A stretch of DNA of 32,864 bases from an uncultured Prevotella sp. (lineage in GTDB: Bacteria > Bacteroidota > Bacteroidia > Bacteroidales > Bacteroidaceae): NCBI GenBank assembly GCA_905235975.1, contig CAJONT010000048.1, positions 1-32,864 on the forward strand. The letters are read 5' to 3'. This document shows, one piece after another, positions 17,477 through 26,100 of the stretch. Both the position numbers and the translations under genes were made by a program. How positions within the stretch are numbered: the first letter of the stretch is position 1; every line of letters starts with the position of its first letter. The notes under the pieces are model-generated. The model searched no databases. It saw only the letters and a list, made by a program, of their open reading frames with translations, and was not told the origin of the DNA.

Positions 17477-18430
17477 TTACTGTCCCTTGAAGAGGTCTTT
17501 GATGCCACCCAGGCTGCCCAGTACATTGGTGGCCTCATAGGGCAGATAAACGGTCTTGGTCTGATCGCCCTTGGCCAGTTCTTCCATCATCTGGATGTAT
17601 TTTTGTGCCAGGAGGTAGTTGGCAGGATTGGTGCAGTCGCCCACAGCCTCTGTGATTTTCTTGATGGCGACGGCCTCTGCCTCTGCCACGCGGATGCGTG
17701 CGGTGGCGAGACCCTCGGCTTCGAGGATGGCCTGCTGTTTCTGTGCCTCGGCGCGGTTGATCATGGCAGCCTTGTCGCCCTCCGACTGGAGAATCTGCGA
17801 CTGCTTGTCACCCTCGCTGGTGAGGATGGCGGCACGCTTGTTTCGTTCGGCCTGCATCTGTTTCTCCATGGCGTTGAGCACGCTTTGCGGCGGCGTGATG
17901 TCCTGCAGCTCCACGCGGTTCACCTTGATGCCCCACTTGTTGGTGGCATCATCGAGCACGGCACGCAATTTGGTGTTCACAGTGTCGCGCGAGGTGAGCG
18001 TCTGGTCAAGTTCCATCTCACCGATGATGTTACGCAGGGTGGTCTGTGTAAGTTTCTCTATGGCGTTGGGCAGGTTGTTTATTTCGTAGACAGCTTTGAA
18101 GGGGTCTACAATTTGGAAGTAGAGCAGTGCGTTGATACCCATCTGGATATTGTCTTTGGTAATCACGTTCTGCTTGTCGAAGTCGTAGACCTGCTCTCTG
18201 AGGTCGATTGCATCGGAATAGACATAGCGTCCCCTGTTGAGTGTGACGATCGACTTGGCCGCGTCGATGAAGGGGATGATGATGTTGATGCCCGGGCTTA
18301 GGGTGGCGTGGTAGCGTCCGAGGCGCTCGATAATCTTGGTTTCCGATTGCGGTATAATCACCAGCGTCTTTTTGGCGATGATGATGGCAAGTACGATAAG
18401 TACGATAAGTACAGTGGTTGTAACACTCAT
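17477..18430 (-). CDS. SPFH/band 7 membrane protein, stomatin/QmcA-like
   Basis: A 317-residue membrane protein. Residues 3-19 form one hydrophobic segment (TTTVLIVLIVLAIIIAK), after which the protein faces the periplasm or forms a membrane-bound cage. The SPFH domain follows (about 22-190), with IPQSETKIIERLGRYHATLSPGINIIIPFID and LREQVYDFDKQNVITKDN. A long alanine/glutamate/glutamine coiled coil (about 195-270, with NRAEAQKQQAILEAEG) then drives oligomer formation. A short C-terminal tail ends in IKDLFKGQ. Family members assemble into large membrane rings that organise lipid microdomains and work with proteases or with NfeD. The NfeD gene directly upstream supports this pairing. A function beyond membrane organisation cannot be stated. 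Confidence 0.92.
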   Translation of the reverse strand: MSVTTTVLIVLIVLAIIIAKKTLVIIPQSETKIIERLGRYHATLSPGINIIIPFIDAAKSIVTLNRGRYVYSDAIDLREQVYDFDKQNVITKDNIQMGINALLYFQIVDPFKAVYEINNLPNAIEKLTQTTLRNIIGEMELDQTLTSRDTVNTKLRAVLDDATNKWGIKVNRVELQDITPPQSVLNAMEKQMQAERNKRAAILTSEGDKQSQILQSEGDKAAMINRAEAQKQQAILEAEGLATARIRVAEAEAVAIKKITEAVGDCTNPANYLLAQKYIQMMEELAKGDQTKTVYLPYEATNVLGSLGGIKDLFKGQ

Positions 18431-18470
18431 AATGGTAAGTTTTTTGAAATTGTGGTAAATAAAGTAAGGT

Positions 18471-18920
18471 TTAAACTTTCTCTACGGTGACGATGATGCT
18501 GTCGAGTTTCACGATACGCACTCGCTCACCCTTGGCGATGGCCTTGCCGTCGGCACTCACAGCCTTCCAGTCGTCGCCGTCTAAAGCCACGCGACCATAT
18601 CCGCTAGCCTCGATGTCTTGGCTTACGGTGCCAATACGCCCCGGCAGGGCATCGGCATTGCTCAGCCGGTTGTCTGCATTGCGGTGCAGATATTGTTTGG
18701 CAATCGGTCGCAGATAGAATACGCAGAGTAGCGAGCATACCACGAAGATGATGATTTGCAACACTATGCCGGCACCCAGTGCGGTGGCAGCTGCGGTACA
18801 CAGTGCTCCCACCGAAAAGGAGAGGATGAAGAGGTCGCCCGACCCCAGTTCCAAAATCAGGCAGAGCAAGGATACAAGTATCCAGATAAGCCAGATGTTC
18901 TGTGAAAAATACTCAATCAT
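18471..18920 (-). CDS. NfeD-like membrane protein
   Basis: A 149-residue partner of stomatin-type proteins. The N-terminal half contains three or four hydrophobic segments (about residues 8-28, 30-48 and 50-70), and the C-terminal half is a soluble OB-fold (about 88-149), with LPGRIGTVSQDIEASGYGRVALDGDDWKA and GERVRIVKLDSIIVTVEKV. This is the short NfeD1b form, which lacks the ClpP-like protease domain. Family knowledge: the OB domain binds the SPFH protein and the gene pair is widely conserved. It ends 40 nt before the SPFH gene and begins 8 nt after the M48 gene, consistent with one transcript. Confidence 0.9.
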   Translation of the reverse strand: MIEYFSQNIWLIWILVSLLCLILELGSGDLFILSFSVGALCTAAATALGAGIVLQIIIFVVCSLLCVFYLRPIAKQYLHRNADNRLSNADALPGRIGTVSQDIEASGYGRVALDGDDWKAVSADGKAIAKGERVRIVKLDSIIVTVEKV

Positions 18921-18928
18921 AACGACGG

Positions 18929-19759
18929 TTATCTTTTGTAATATTTAAGGGCCTCGGGTAAGAATTTGTTCTGTATATCAGAGATGCGCTGGGCATCGGA
19001 GGGGTGCGAACTGAGCCAGGTGGGAGTGGTGCCACTCGAAGAACTGGCCATGCGCTGCCAGAACGCGACGGCCACATTCGGGTCGTAGCCTGCCATTGCT
19101 GCGAAAATGAGACCCATGTGGTCGGCCTCGGTCTCGTTGCTGCGCGAGTATTTGAGGTTCATGAGGCTGGCGGCCTGTCCTGCCACGGAAGTAGCCAAAG
19201 CAGCAGTATTGGCACCTACGCCCACAGCCTGCAGCACACCGCCCAGAATTTGCGTACCGGTAGCAGCACCCTGCTGCTTGGTGAGTTGTTCGGCTGAGTG
19301 TTTGGCTACGGCATGTGCCACCTCATGTCCGAGGACGACGGCAAGCGAGGCTTCGTCCTTTGTGACGGGAAGCAGTCCCTCGTAGACCACGATTTTGCCT
19401 CCAGGCATGCAGAAGGCATTCACATTGTTGTCCTGCACGAGGTTGAACTCCCAACTGAAGTTCTGCACTTCTTGTGCATAGCCATTGGTCTTCAGATAGG
19501 TTTCCACAGCGGTAGCGATGCGTTGTCCCACTCTCTTTACCATGGCAGTGTTGGCGGCGTTGGTCGATGGTTTTGCAGTCTTCATATATTCCTGATACTG
19601 CTCCTTACTTAGGCTCAGGATGGTCTGGTCGTCGACGGCGATGCGCTGTTTGCGTCCGGTGATGGGCACCGTATTGGTTGAAGCGCAGGATGCGAGCATT
19701 ACAACAGCCATTGTGAACAGGCAGGCATTCATCGATTTCTTTAGTAAATTCGTTTTCAT
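18929..19759 (-). CDS. M48-family zinc metallopeptidase, lipoprotein
   Basis: A 276-residue peptidase of the Ste24/HtpX/LoiP type. The lipobox LASC places the lipidated cysteine at C25. The zinc site is HEVAH (H145, E146, H149), with the third ligand E211 in ETEADHMG. Between them lies a glycine/alanine-rich helix region (about 165-200). The C-terminal part ends with WLSSHPSDAQRI, the usual substrate-side motif of this family, at about 248-259. As a lipoprotein it acts in the periplasm, most likely facing outer-membrane or envelope substrates. In other bacteria such peptidases degrade misassembled outer-membrane proteins. Here it is 8 nt upstream of nfeD and 52 nt downstream of the PH-domain gene, suggesting an envelope quality-control cluster. 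Confidence 0.93.
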   Translation of the reverse strand: MKTNLLKKSMNACLFTMAVVMLASCASTNTVPITGRKQRIAVDDQTILSLSKEQYQEYMKTAKPSTNAANTAMVKRVGQRIATAVETYLKTNGYAQEVQNFSWEFNLVQDNNVNAFCMPGGKIVVYEGLLPVTKDEASLAVVLGHEVAHAVAKHSAEQLTKQQGAATGTQILGGVLQAVGVGANTAALATSVAGQAASLMNLKYSRSNETEADHMGLIFAAMAGYDPNVAVAFWQRMASSSSGTTPTWLSSHPSDAQRISDIQNKFLPEALKYYKR

Positions 19760-19811
19760 CGTTTAATATTTTTATGTGTGAATTATCGTGAGGATATCAT
19801 GAGGGTGTGAC

Positions 19812-20309
19812 TTACTCATCGCCGCGGGTCAGTTGGGTTTGCATGGGGGTGTTGGAGACGATGAGGTCTATTTGTTCATGAATTTTGTTGCTGAATTGGT
19901 TGGGGTGGATGATAAACTCGAAGCAGTCGGTCTGTTCACCTGTCGACACGTTCACGTCGCCGTAACCGAAGATGCGTCCCAAGATGCTCTGTCGGGTGGA
20001 CACCGACTCCACCTTGCGCAGCATCAGTTCGGTTGTGACGCGCCTTATGATGCCTGTTTTCTTGATGATACGCTTATTGGTAAGAATGTAGCGTTTGCCG
20101 TTGTTGAGGGTCACTATCCACAGGAGTGCCACCACAAGAATAGCGCCGGAGCAGATAAGGAGTTTCGACACAGGTGCCTGCAGAGGCAGGAAAGGCAGCA
20201 CTACTGCAAGAAGCACAAGCAAGCTGGGTAGCCAATAGAGAAAGTAATGCAACTGTGCCTCAGCCACAATTTCCTCTCCTTTCATCAAGTCGTAATTGGA
20301 AAGACTCAT
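19812..20309 (-). CDS. Bacterial PH-domain membrane protein (DUF304/bPH2 type)
   Basis: A 165-residue protein if started at 20309; the track's ATG at 20354 coincides with the predicted transcription start, so the shorter form is preferred. Two hydrophobic segments (LPSLLVLLAVVLPFLP and LICSGAILVVALLWIV) form a hairpin in the membrane. The soluble bPH2 domain follows: KRYILTNKRIIKKTGIIRR, then LMLRKVESVSTRQSILGRIFGYGDVNVST. The Y-x-LTNxRI motif is diagnostic of DUF304. The role of these proteins is poorly defined; they are thought to bind membrane lipids or partner proteins. First gene of the minus-strand run that continues through M48, NfeD and SPFH, with its own promoter. Confidence 0.87.
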   Translation of the reverse strand: MSLSNYDLMKGEEIVAEAQLHYFLYWLPSLLVLLAVVLPFLPLQAPVSKLLICSGAILVVALLWIVTLNNGKRYILTNKRIIKKTGIIRRVTTELMLRKVESVSTRQSILGRIFGYGDVNVSTGEQTDCFEFIIHPNQFSNKIHEQIDLIVSNTPMQTQLTRGDE

Positions 20310-20361
20310 ACTTTTGGTAAATTTTATAATTGATGTTATGGGTACAACTCCCATTATTGGG

Positions 20362-20393
20362 CAAAATTACGAAAAAAACGAGAGTGAAACAAA
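20362..20393 (-). promoter_or_regulatory. Promoter of the PH-M48-NfeD-SPFH run
   Basis: On the minus strand TTTG (20393-20390), a 20-nt spacer and TAATTTTG (20369-20362) match the Bacteroidetes consensus. Transcription would start near 20355. No other good promoter was seen before the following minus-strand genes, so it may serve the whole run down to the copper ATPase. Confidence 0.7.
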
Positions 20394-20458
20394 ATAAAAA
20401 CGTATTTATTTTTTATACCGCGTGGAAATATGAAAAACAGTGTGTCTTTTTTATTATC

Positions 20459-20475
20459 ACCCACCATAGGTGGGT
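20459..20475. repeat. Palindrome upstream of the GH51 promoter
   Basis: ACCCACC (20459-20465), ATA, GGTGGGT (20469-20475) form a perfect 7-bp inverted repeat. It is followed by no T-run on either strand, so it is not an intrinsic terminator. It lies about 40 bp upstream of the -33 box of the GH51 promoter and could be a regulator binding site. Confidence 0.5.
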
Positions 20476-20511
20476 TCAATGAAAAAATAGCCGACAAAAA
20501 GTTGTGTTCGC

Positions 20512-20542
20512 TTTGCCGTTTGGATAGTTTACACTAAATTTG
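20512..20542 (+). promoter_or_regulatory. Promoter of the GH51-CotH-Sel1 unit
   Basis: TTTG (20512-20515), a 19-nt spacer and TAAATTTG (20535-20542) match the Bacteroidetes consensus, about 30 nt before the GH51 ATG. The three following genes are separated by only 14 and 29 nt, so they are probably one transcript. Confidence 0.75.
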
Positions 20543-20572
20543 CAGTCAAAACAGTAATAAAGCAAATACACC

Positions 20573-23131
20573 ATGATAAGAACAGTTTACTACCTGAGAA
20601 CAGCCCTCCTCGCCATGCTGACGATGACGTGGGGTGCTGCCGCAGCACAAGAATTGGAGACTGACGAAGACGATGGGAGCGACAACGTGACACGCGAGAT
20701 ATTCATCTACTCTCCCGACCCCACACAGGGACTCCATGCCGCCTATATGAACTTCGATGGGCTATGGGAAGAGATAGGCCAGTTGTGTGCTTCCGACTAC
20801 GGCCAGTGGGGCAAGGACAAACGCATGTATGCCCCTGACGTGGTGCACGCTGCCGATGGTACGTGGCGTGCCGTGTGGCAATTGAACGAAACCTCCCCCT
20901 GCTTTGCCGCCGCCTATACAGAAGACCTTATCACCTGGCGTCCGCAGGACTATCCCCGTGTGACCACCAAGACCTGCCTGCGCCCCATCGTGTTTGAAGA
21001 CGACGAGGGTGGCTACGACATCTTCTATCAGAGCGGTGATGAGAAGCGGTATCTCTCTGCCTCGAAAGATTTCCGCACGTTCTCTGCCGACACACCCAGC
21101 ACCATCAGCGAAGTGGCCTGGGGCGGCGACACCGTGCAGATAAACGGCAAGTCCTTCCGCGGACAAATCTTCGACATCACACAGGGTGAACTGGTAGACT
21201 TGCTCACCTATCATGAACTTTTGCGTCGCGATGCCACCCTGAGCCGTGAACGTATGACCGACGATGCCACGCGTTACAAAAACCTGAGCATGGCAAAGGT
21301 AAAAGTGGTGGTTGACGAGCAGAAGCAGAAAGCCATCAGCGACAAGTTGATAGGTGTGTTCTTCGAAGACCTCAGCTATGCTGCCGACGGCGGTCTCTAT
21401 GCCGAAATGGTACAGAACCGCGACTTCGAATACAATGCTAAGGACCGCAAGGAGTGGACATCCACCACAGCCTGGAGCAGCCCCGGTGCGATAGCCACCG
21501 GCACCGAGCAGCCGCTGAGCCGCAACAACCCCCATTATGCCCTGCTCACCGCAAACCCCATCACCAATGAGGGATGGGACGGCATGGTAGTGAGCGAAGG
21601 TGCCCTGTACGACTTTAGCCTCTATGCTCGCTGCACCGACTGCCCCAACAAGGTGCTCACCGTGACCTTGGTGGCCGAGGGCGAGCCAAAGCCGCTGGCA
21701 CAAGCCAAGATAAAGGTAGAGGGCAGCGAGTGGCGGCAGTATGCCGTTACGCTGACGGCCAAGAAAGGTTCCACCAAGGCCCGTCTCACGGTGACACCGC
21801 AGAAGAAGGGCACGGTGGCCGCTGACATGATAAGCCTCTTCCCCAAAGATACCTTCAAAGGGCGCAAGAACGGTCTGCGCAAAGACCTGGCACAGACGAT
21901 TGCCGACCTGCACCCCAAGTTTGTGCGATTCCCCGGCGGCTGCCTCAGCCATGGCGACGGCATCGACAACATCTACCACTGGAACCACACCGTGGGGCCG
22001 CTGCAAGACCGCAAGCCCGACTTCAATATCTGGCATTATCACCAGACCCGCGGCCTGGGCTTCTATGAGTACTTCCAGTTCTGCGAGGACATAGGTGCCG
22101 AACCCCTTCCCGTGCTCGCCGCTGGAGTGCCCTGCCAGAACTCCGACTACAATGCCGACGGATGGGGTGGTCAGCAGGGCGGTATAGCCATGAGCGACAT
22201 GAATGCCTACTGCCAGGAAATTCTGCACCTCATTGAGTGGGCCAACGGCGACCCCGCCAAGAGCCAGTGGGCCAAGATGCGCGCCGATGCCGGTCATCCG
22301 GCTCCCTTCGGCCTGAAGATGATCAGCATAGGCAACGAAGACCTCATCTCCACCGCATTCGAAGAGCGGTATCTCATGATTAGCAAGGCCGTAAAGGAGA
22401 AATACCCCAATATCACCGTGTGCGGCACGGTGGGTCCCTTCCATTCCCCCTCGTCCGACTACCTTGAAGGCTGGAGGTTTGCCGAGGAGCACAGCGACGT
22501 GACCGATATGGTGGACGAACACTACTATGAGAGCACGGGATGGCTGCTGAACCACCGCCACTACTACGACGATTACAACCGCGAAGGCCCCAAGGTGTAT
22601 TTAGGCGAATGGGCCGCCTCGACACCGGAGCACCGGCCCAACGTGGAGACGGCGCTCGCCGAGAGCATCTACCTGACTGATGTAGAGCGCAATGCCGACA
22701 TGGTGGTGATGACGAGCTATGCCCCCCTGCTGTGCAAGGACGGACACTCCAACTGGAATCCCGACATGATATACTTCTCCAACACAGAGGTGCGAACCAC
22801 ACCGGCCTACGAAGTGCAGCGCCTCTTCTCCACCTATGGCGGCAACCGCTACATTACCACGACACTCGACGGCGATGACGAAGTGACACACCGCGTGGCA
22901 GTCAGTGTGGTAGACGACACCAAGAGCGGCCACCGCTACCTGAAGACAGTAAATGCGCTGCCTGTACCCCTCACACTGAATGTGGAAGGCATGACACTGC
23001 CCTCCGAGATAAATTATGAAGGGTTCGGCGGCCAACCTGTCGACCAGAAAGTAACCATAGAGAAAGGAAACTGCCACAGTGGTGCAATCACCCTGCCTCC
23101 TTACTCGCTCCGCATTTTCACTGTAAAATAA
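20573..23131 (+). CDS. GH51 alpha-L-arabinofuranosidase with N-terminal GH43-like segment
   Basis: An 852-residue exported glycoside hydrolase. Signal peptide 1-25 ends in AAAAQ. Residues about 40-190 look like part of a five-bladed beta-propeller of GH43 type (YAPDVV, then W-x-VWQLNETSPCF and LITWRPQDYP). This piece is too short for a full GH43 domain and shows no complete catalytic triad. A carbohydrate-binding-like beta-sandwich follows (about 290-430). The GH51 barrel contains FVRFPGGCLSHGDG. The proton donor is E589 in SIGNEDL and the nucleophile is E679 in YLGEWAA. A C-terminal beta domain closes the protein. GH51 enzymes remove arabinofuranose from arabinoxylan and arabinan. No SusC/SusD pair is in the window, so this is not a standard polysaccharide utilisation locus here. 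Confidence 0.9.
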   Translation: MIRTVYYLRTALLAMLTMTWGAAAAQELETDEDDGSDNVTREIFIYSPDPTQGLHAAYMNFDGLWEEIGQLCASDYGQWGKDKRMYAPDVVHAADGTWRAVWQLNETSPCFAAAYTEDLITWRPQDYPRVTTKTCLRPIVFEDDEGGYDIFYQSGDEKRYLSASKDFRTFSADTPSTISEVAWGGDTVQINGKSFRGQIFDITQGELVDLLTYHELLRRDATLSRERMTDDATRYKNLSMAKVKVVVDEQKQKAISDKLIGVFFEDLSYAADGGLYAEMVQNRDFEYNAKDRKEWTSTTAWSSPGAIATGTEQPLSRNNPHYALLTANPITNEGWDGMVVSEGALYDFSLYARCTDCPNKVLTVTLVAEGEPKPLAQAKIKVEGSEWRQYAVTLTAKKGSTKARLTVTPQKKGTVAADMISLFPKDTFKGRKNGLRKDLAQTIADLHPKFVRFPGGCLSHGDGIDNIYHWNHTVGPLQDRKPDFNIWHYHQTRGLGFYEYFQFCEDIGAEPLPVLAAGVPCQNSDYNADGWGGQQGGIAMSDMNAYCQEILHLIEWANGDPAKSQWAKMRADAGHPAPFGLKMISIGNEDLISTAFEERYLMISKAVKEKYPNITVCGTVGPFHSPSSDYLEGWRFAEEHSDVTDMVDEHYYESTGWLLNHRHYYDDYNREGPKVYLGEWAASTPEHRPNVETALAESIYLTDVERNADMVVMTSYAPLLCKDGHSNWNPDMIYFSNTEVRTTPAYEVQRLFSTYGGNRYITTTLDGDDEVTHRVAVSVVDDTKSGHRYLKTVNALPVPLTLNVEGMTLPSEINYEGFGGQPVDQKVTIEKGNCHSGAITLPPYSLRIFTVK

Positions 23132-23145
23132 AACACCCCACACCT

Positions 23146-26100
23146 ATGAAGAAGATACTGCACTCCCTGCTTGTGTTCACGCTTCTGCTTGCCGGACATG
23201 CTTCCGACCTCCGGGCACAAGTAAAGGCCACATCCTCGAACGTAATCGTGAATGAGGTGATGGCTGCCAACATTGACCAGTTCATGAGTCCGTCGGTGAA
23301 TTTCGACGGTTGGGTTGAGTTGTACAACCCTACCGACAACTATGTCATCCTGAACGGCATCTACCTGAGCGACGACCCCACCCAGTTGCTGAAATGGAAG
23401 GCTCCCACAACCATGGGCACCATCTCGCCGCACGGCTTCTTCACCGTATGGTTCGACAACAACAACCTGAAAATCACCAATACCAACTTCAAGCTCGACG
23501 TGGAAGGCGGCACCCTCTATATCAGCGACATCTCCGGCAACCTGATTGTGGAGCAGAGCTACCCGGAGGCCATTGAGCGCACCTCCTATGCCCGCACCAC
23601 CGATGGTGGCGACGAATGGGGCACCACTGGCGACCCCACCCCCGGTGCCTCGAACAGTGCCAGTACCTTCTCCTCCGAGCAGTTGGACGAACCCGTCGTG
23701 AGCCATGACGACCAACTCTTCAGCGGCTCCCTCTCCATACATGTGGACATTCCCGATCAATGCACACTGCGCTATACGCGTGACGGCACGCTGCCCACTC
23801 TGACGAACGGCTACACCAGCACCACCGGCAACTTCGACATCAGCAGCCACGCCGTGTTCCGGTTCCGCCTGTTCAAAGACGGCGCCCTGCCCGGCAAGGT
23901 GGCCACACGCAGCTACATAAAGCGCGACCGCAACTACACCGGTGCCATCATCTCGGTGGTGAGCGACCCCGACTTCCTCTACGATGATAAAATCGGCGTG
24001 ATGGTGCGCGGCACCGGCGGCAAGCCCGGACGCGGACAAAGTTCCAACTGCAACTGGAACATGGACTGGGAGCGTCCCGTGAATTTCTCCTATATCCCGC
24101 AAGACGGTGCAGAGACCGTGAACCGCAACGTCAACTTGGAGATGTGCGGCGGATGGAGCCGTGCCGTCGAACCCCACTCCTTCAAACTCAAGGGCAACAA
24201 GGAATACGACACAAAAAACCTGAACTACCGCTTCTTTGCCGAAAAACCCTACCTGCGCAACCGCACCCTGCAAATACGCAATGGCGGCAACGACAGCTAC
24301 TACCGCTTCAAAGACCCCGCTTTGGAAACCATCATCCGCCTCTCGGGCATCGACATCGACACACAGGGCTACGAACCCATACATGAATTCATCAACGGCA
24401 AGTATATCGGCGTGCTCAATATGCGCGAGCCCAACAACAAGCACTTCGTCTATGCCAACCTCGGTTGGGACGACGACGAGATCGACTTCTTCGAGATGGA
24501 TCCCGACTCTGCCTATGTGCAGCGATGCGGCGACTCCCAGCGCTTCGACCAACTATACGAACTCTCAAAGAATGCCGCACAGGCCGACACCTACAATGAG
24601 ATAAGAGAACTGCTCGACATCGACGAGTTTGTGAACTACATGGCCATGCAGCTCTACCTTGGCGGCACCGACTGGCCGCAGAACAACCTGAAGGGCTATG
24701 CCTTCCACGAGGGCGGTCGCTTCCGCTTCGTCTCCTTCGACCTCGATTTCGCTTTTTCCGACAACAGCCCCTTCTGGACCTTCGCCAACAAGCAGAACTA
24801 CACCTTCCAGTACAACTACGAATTGCAAGGTCAAATCCATGCCGAAATCAAGTTCGTGACCATCTTCCTGAACCTGCTCAATAACGACGACTTCAGGCGA
24901 CAGTTCATCGACACCTTCAGTCTGATGGGTGGCAGCGTGTTCGAGAGGAGTCACTGCATCCCCATAATTGACTCACTACTGGTACGCGCCAAAGAAATGA
25001 TGCAGTTGGAGGGTATCGACCCCACCCCTATGGCCAACGATATCAAGAGCAACGTGAGTAGCCGCCTGAACACGATGACCAGTGCCCTGCGCAACTACAC
25101 CCCGATGAAACTGAGCGGCACCAACGCCCAGTCGGTGACGTTGAGCAGCAATGTCCCGCACGCCCATCTGTACATCAACGGTCTCCGTGTGCCCACCGAC
25201 TATTTCAAGGGGCATCTCTTCGCCCCCATGCGCATCAAGGCCGAAGCCCCCGCCGGCTACGTCTTCAACGGATGGGGACAGCAAGACATCGAACTGCAGA
25301 GCCTCTTCGGCTACGGCGCCGCATGGAAATACTACGACCAAGGATCGCTCGACTATGCCCAATGGTATGCCGAGGACTACGACGACGGAGCGTGGAGGCA
25401 AGGTGCCTCACCCTTAGGCTATGGCAAGGGCGGCGTCAAGACCACTCTGAACTATGGCTCATCGAGCAACAACAAGCGTCCCACCTATTATTTCCGCCGC
25501 AAAGCCAACCTCACCGAGGAGCCGAATGAGAACACCCACTTTACCTTATATTATACGGTGGATGACGGCTTCGTCGTCTATGTGAACGGCACAGAGGCAG
25601 GCCGCTACAACATGCCCCAGGGCAACGTGACCTACAACACCTATGCCAGCACCTATGCTCCTGGCAACCCCGACTCCGGCGAGATGACTCTGCCCGCCTC
25701 CCTGTTCAAGAAAGGCAGCAACACCATCGCCGTTGAAGTGCACAACAACTCTGGCAGCAGCACCGACATCTATTGGGATGCCCTATTGGTGACCGACCTC
25801 TACTCCGAAGATATGGACATCATCTCTGAAGAGCCCGAGATAGACCTGCCTGCCGGCAACCTGTCACTGACCGCCTGCTATACCCCCATGACCGCCGAAG
25901 AGCGTGCCGCCCACGGCATCAATCCGGTGCGTATAAATGAGGTGAGCGGCGACAACAACATCTCTGTGAACGACCTGTGGAAGCGCAGCGACTGGGTGGA
26001 ATTGGTAAACACCACCGATGAAGACATTGACATCGAAGGCATGTATCTGAGCGACAACGAGAATAAGCCCAAGAAATGGTGCATCAGTGCCAACGGCACC

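Noticed and set aside
20762-22561. 599-residue ORF antisense to GH51
   Set aside because: Shadow of the GH51 frame, which has both catalytic glutamates and a signal peptide; the antisense product has no recognisable domain.
23101-24552. 483-residue ORF antisense to the CotH protein
   Set aside because: Shadow ORF caused by codon bias on the opposite strand.
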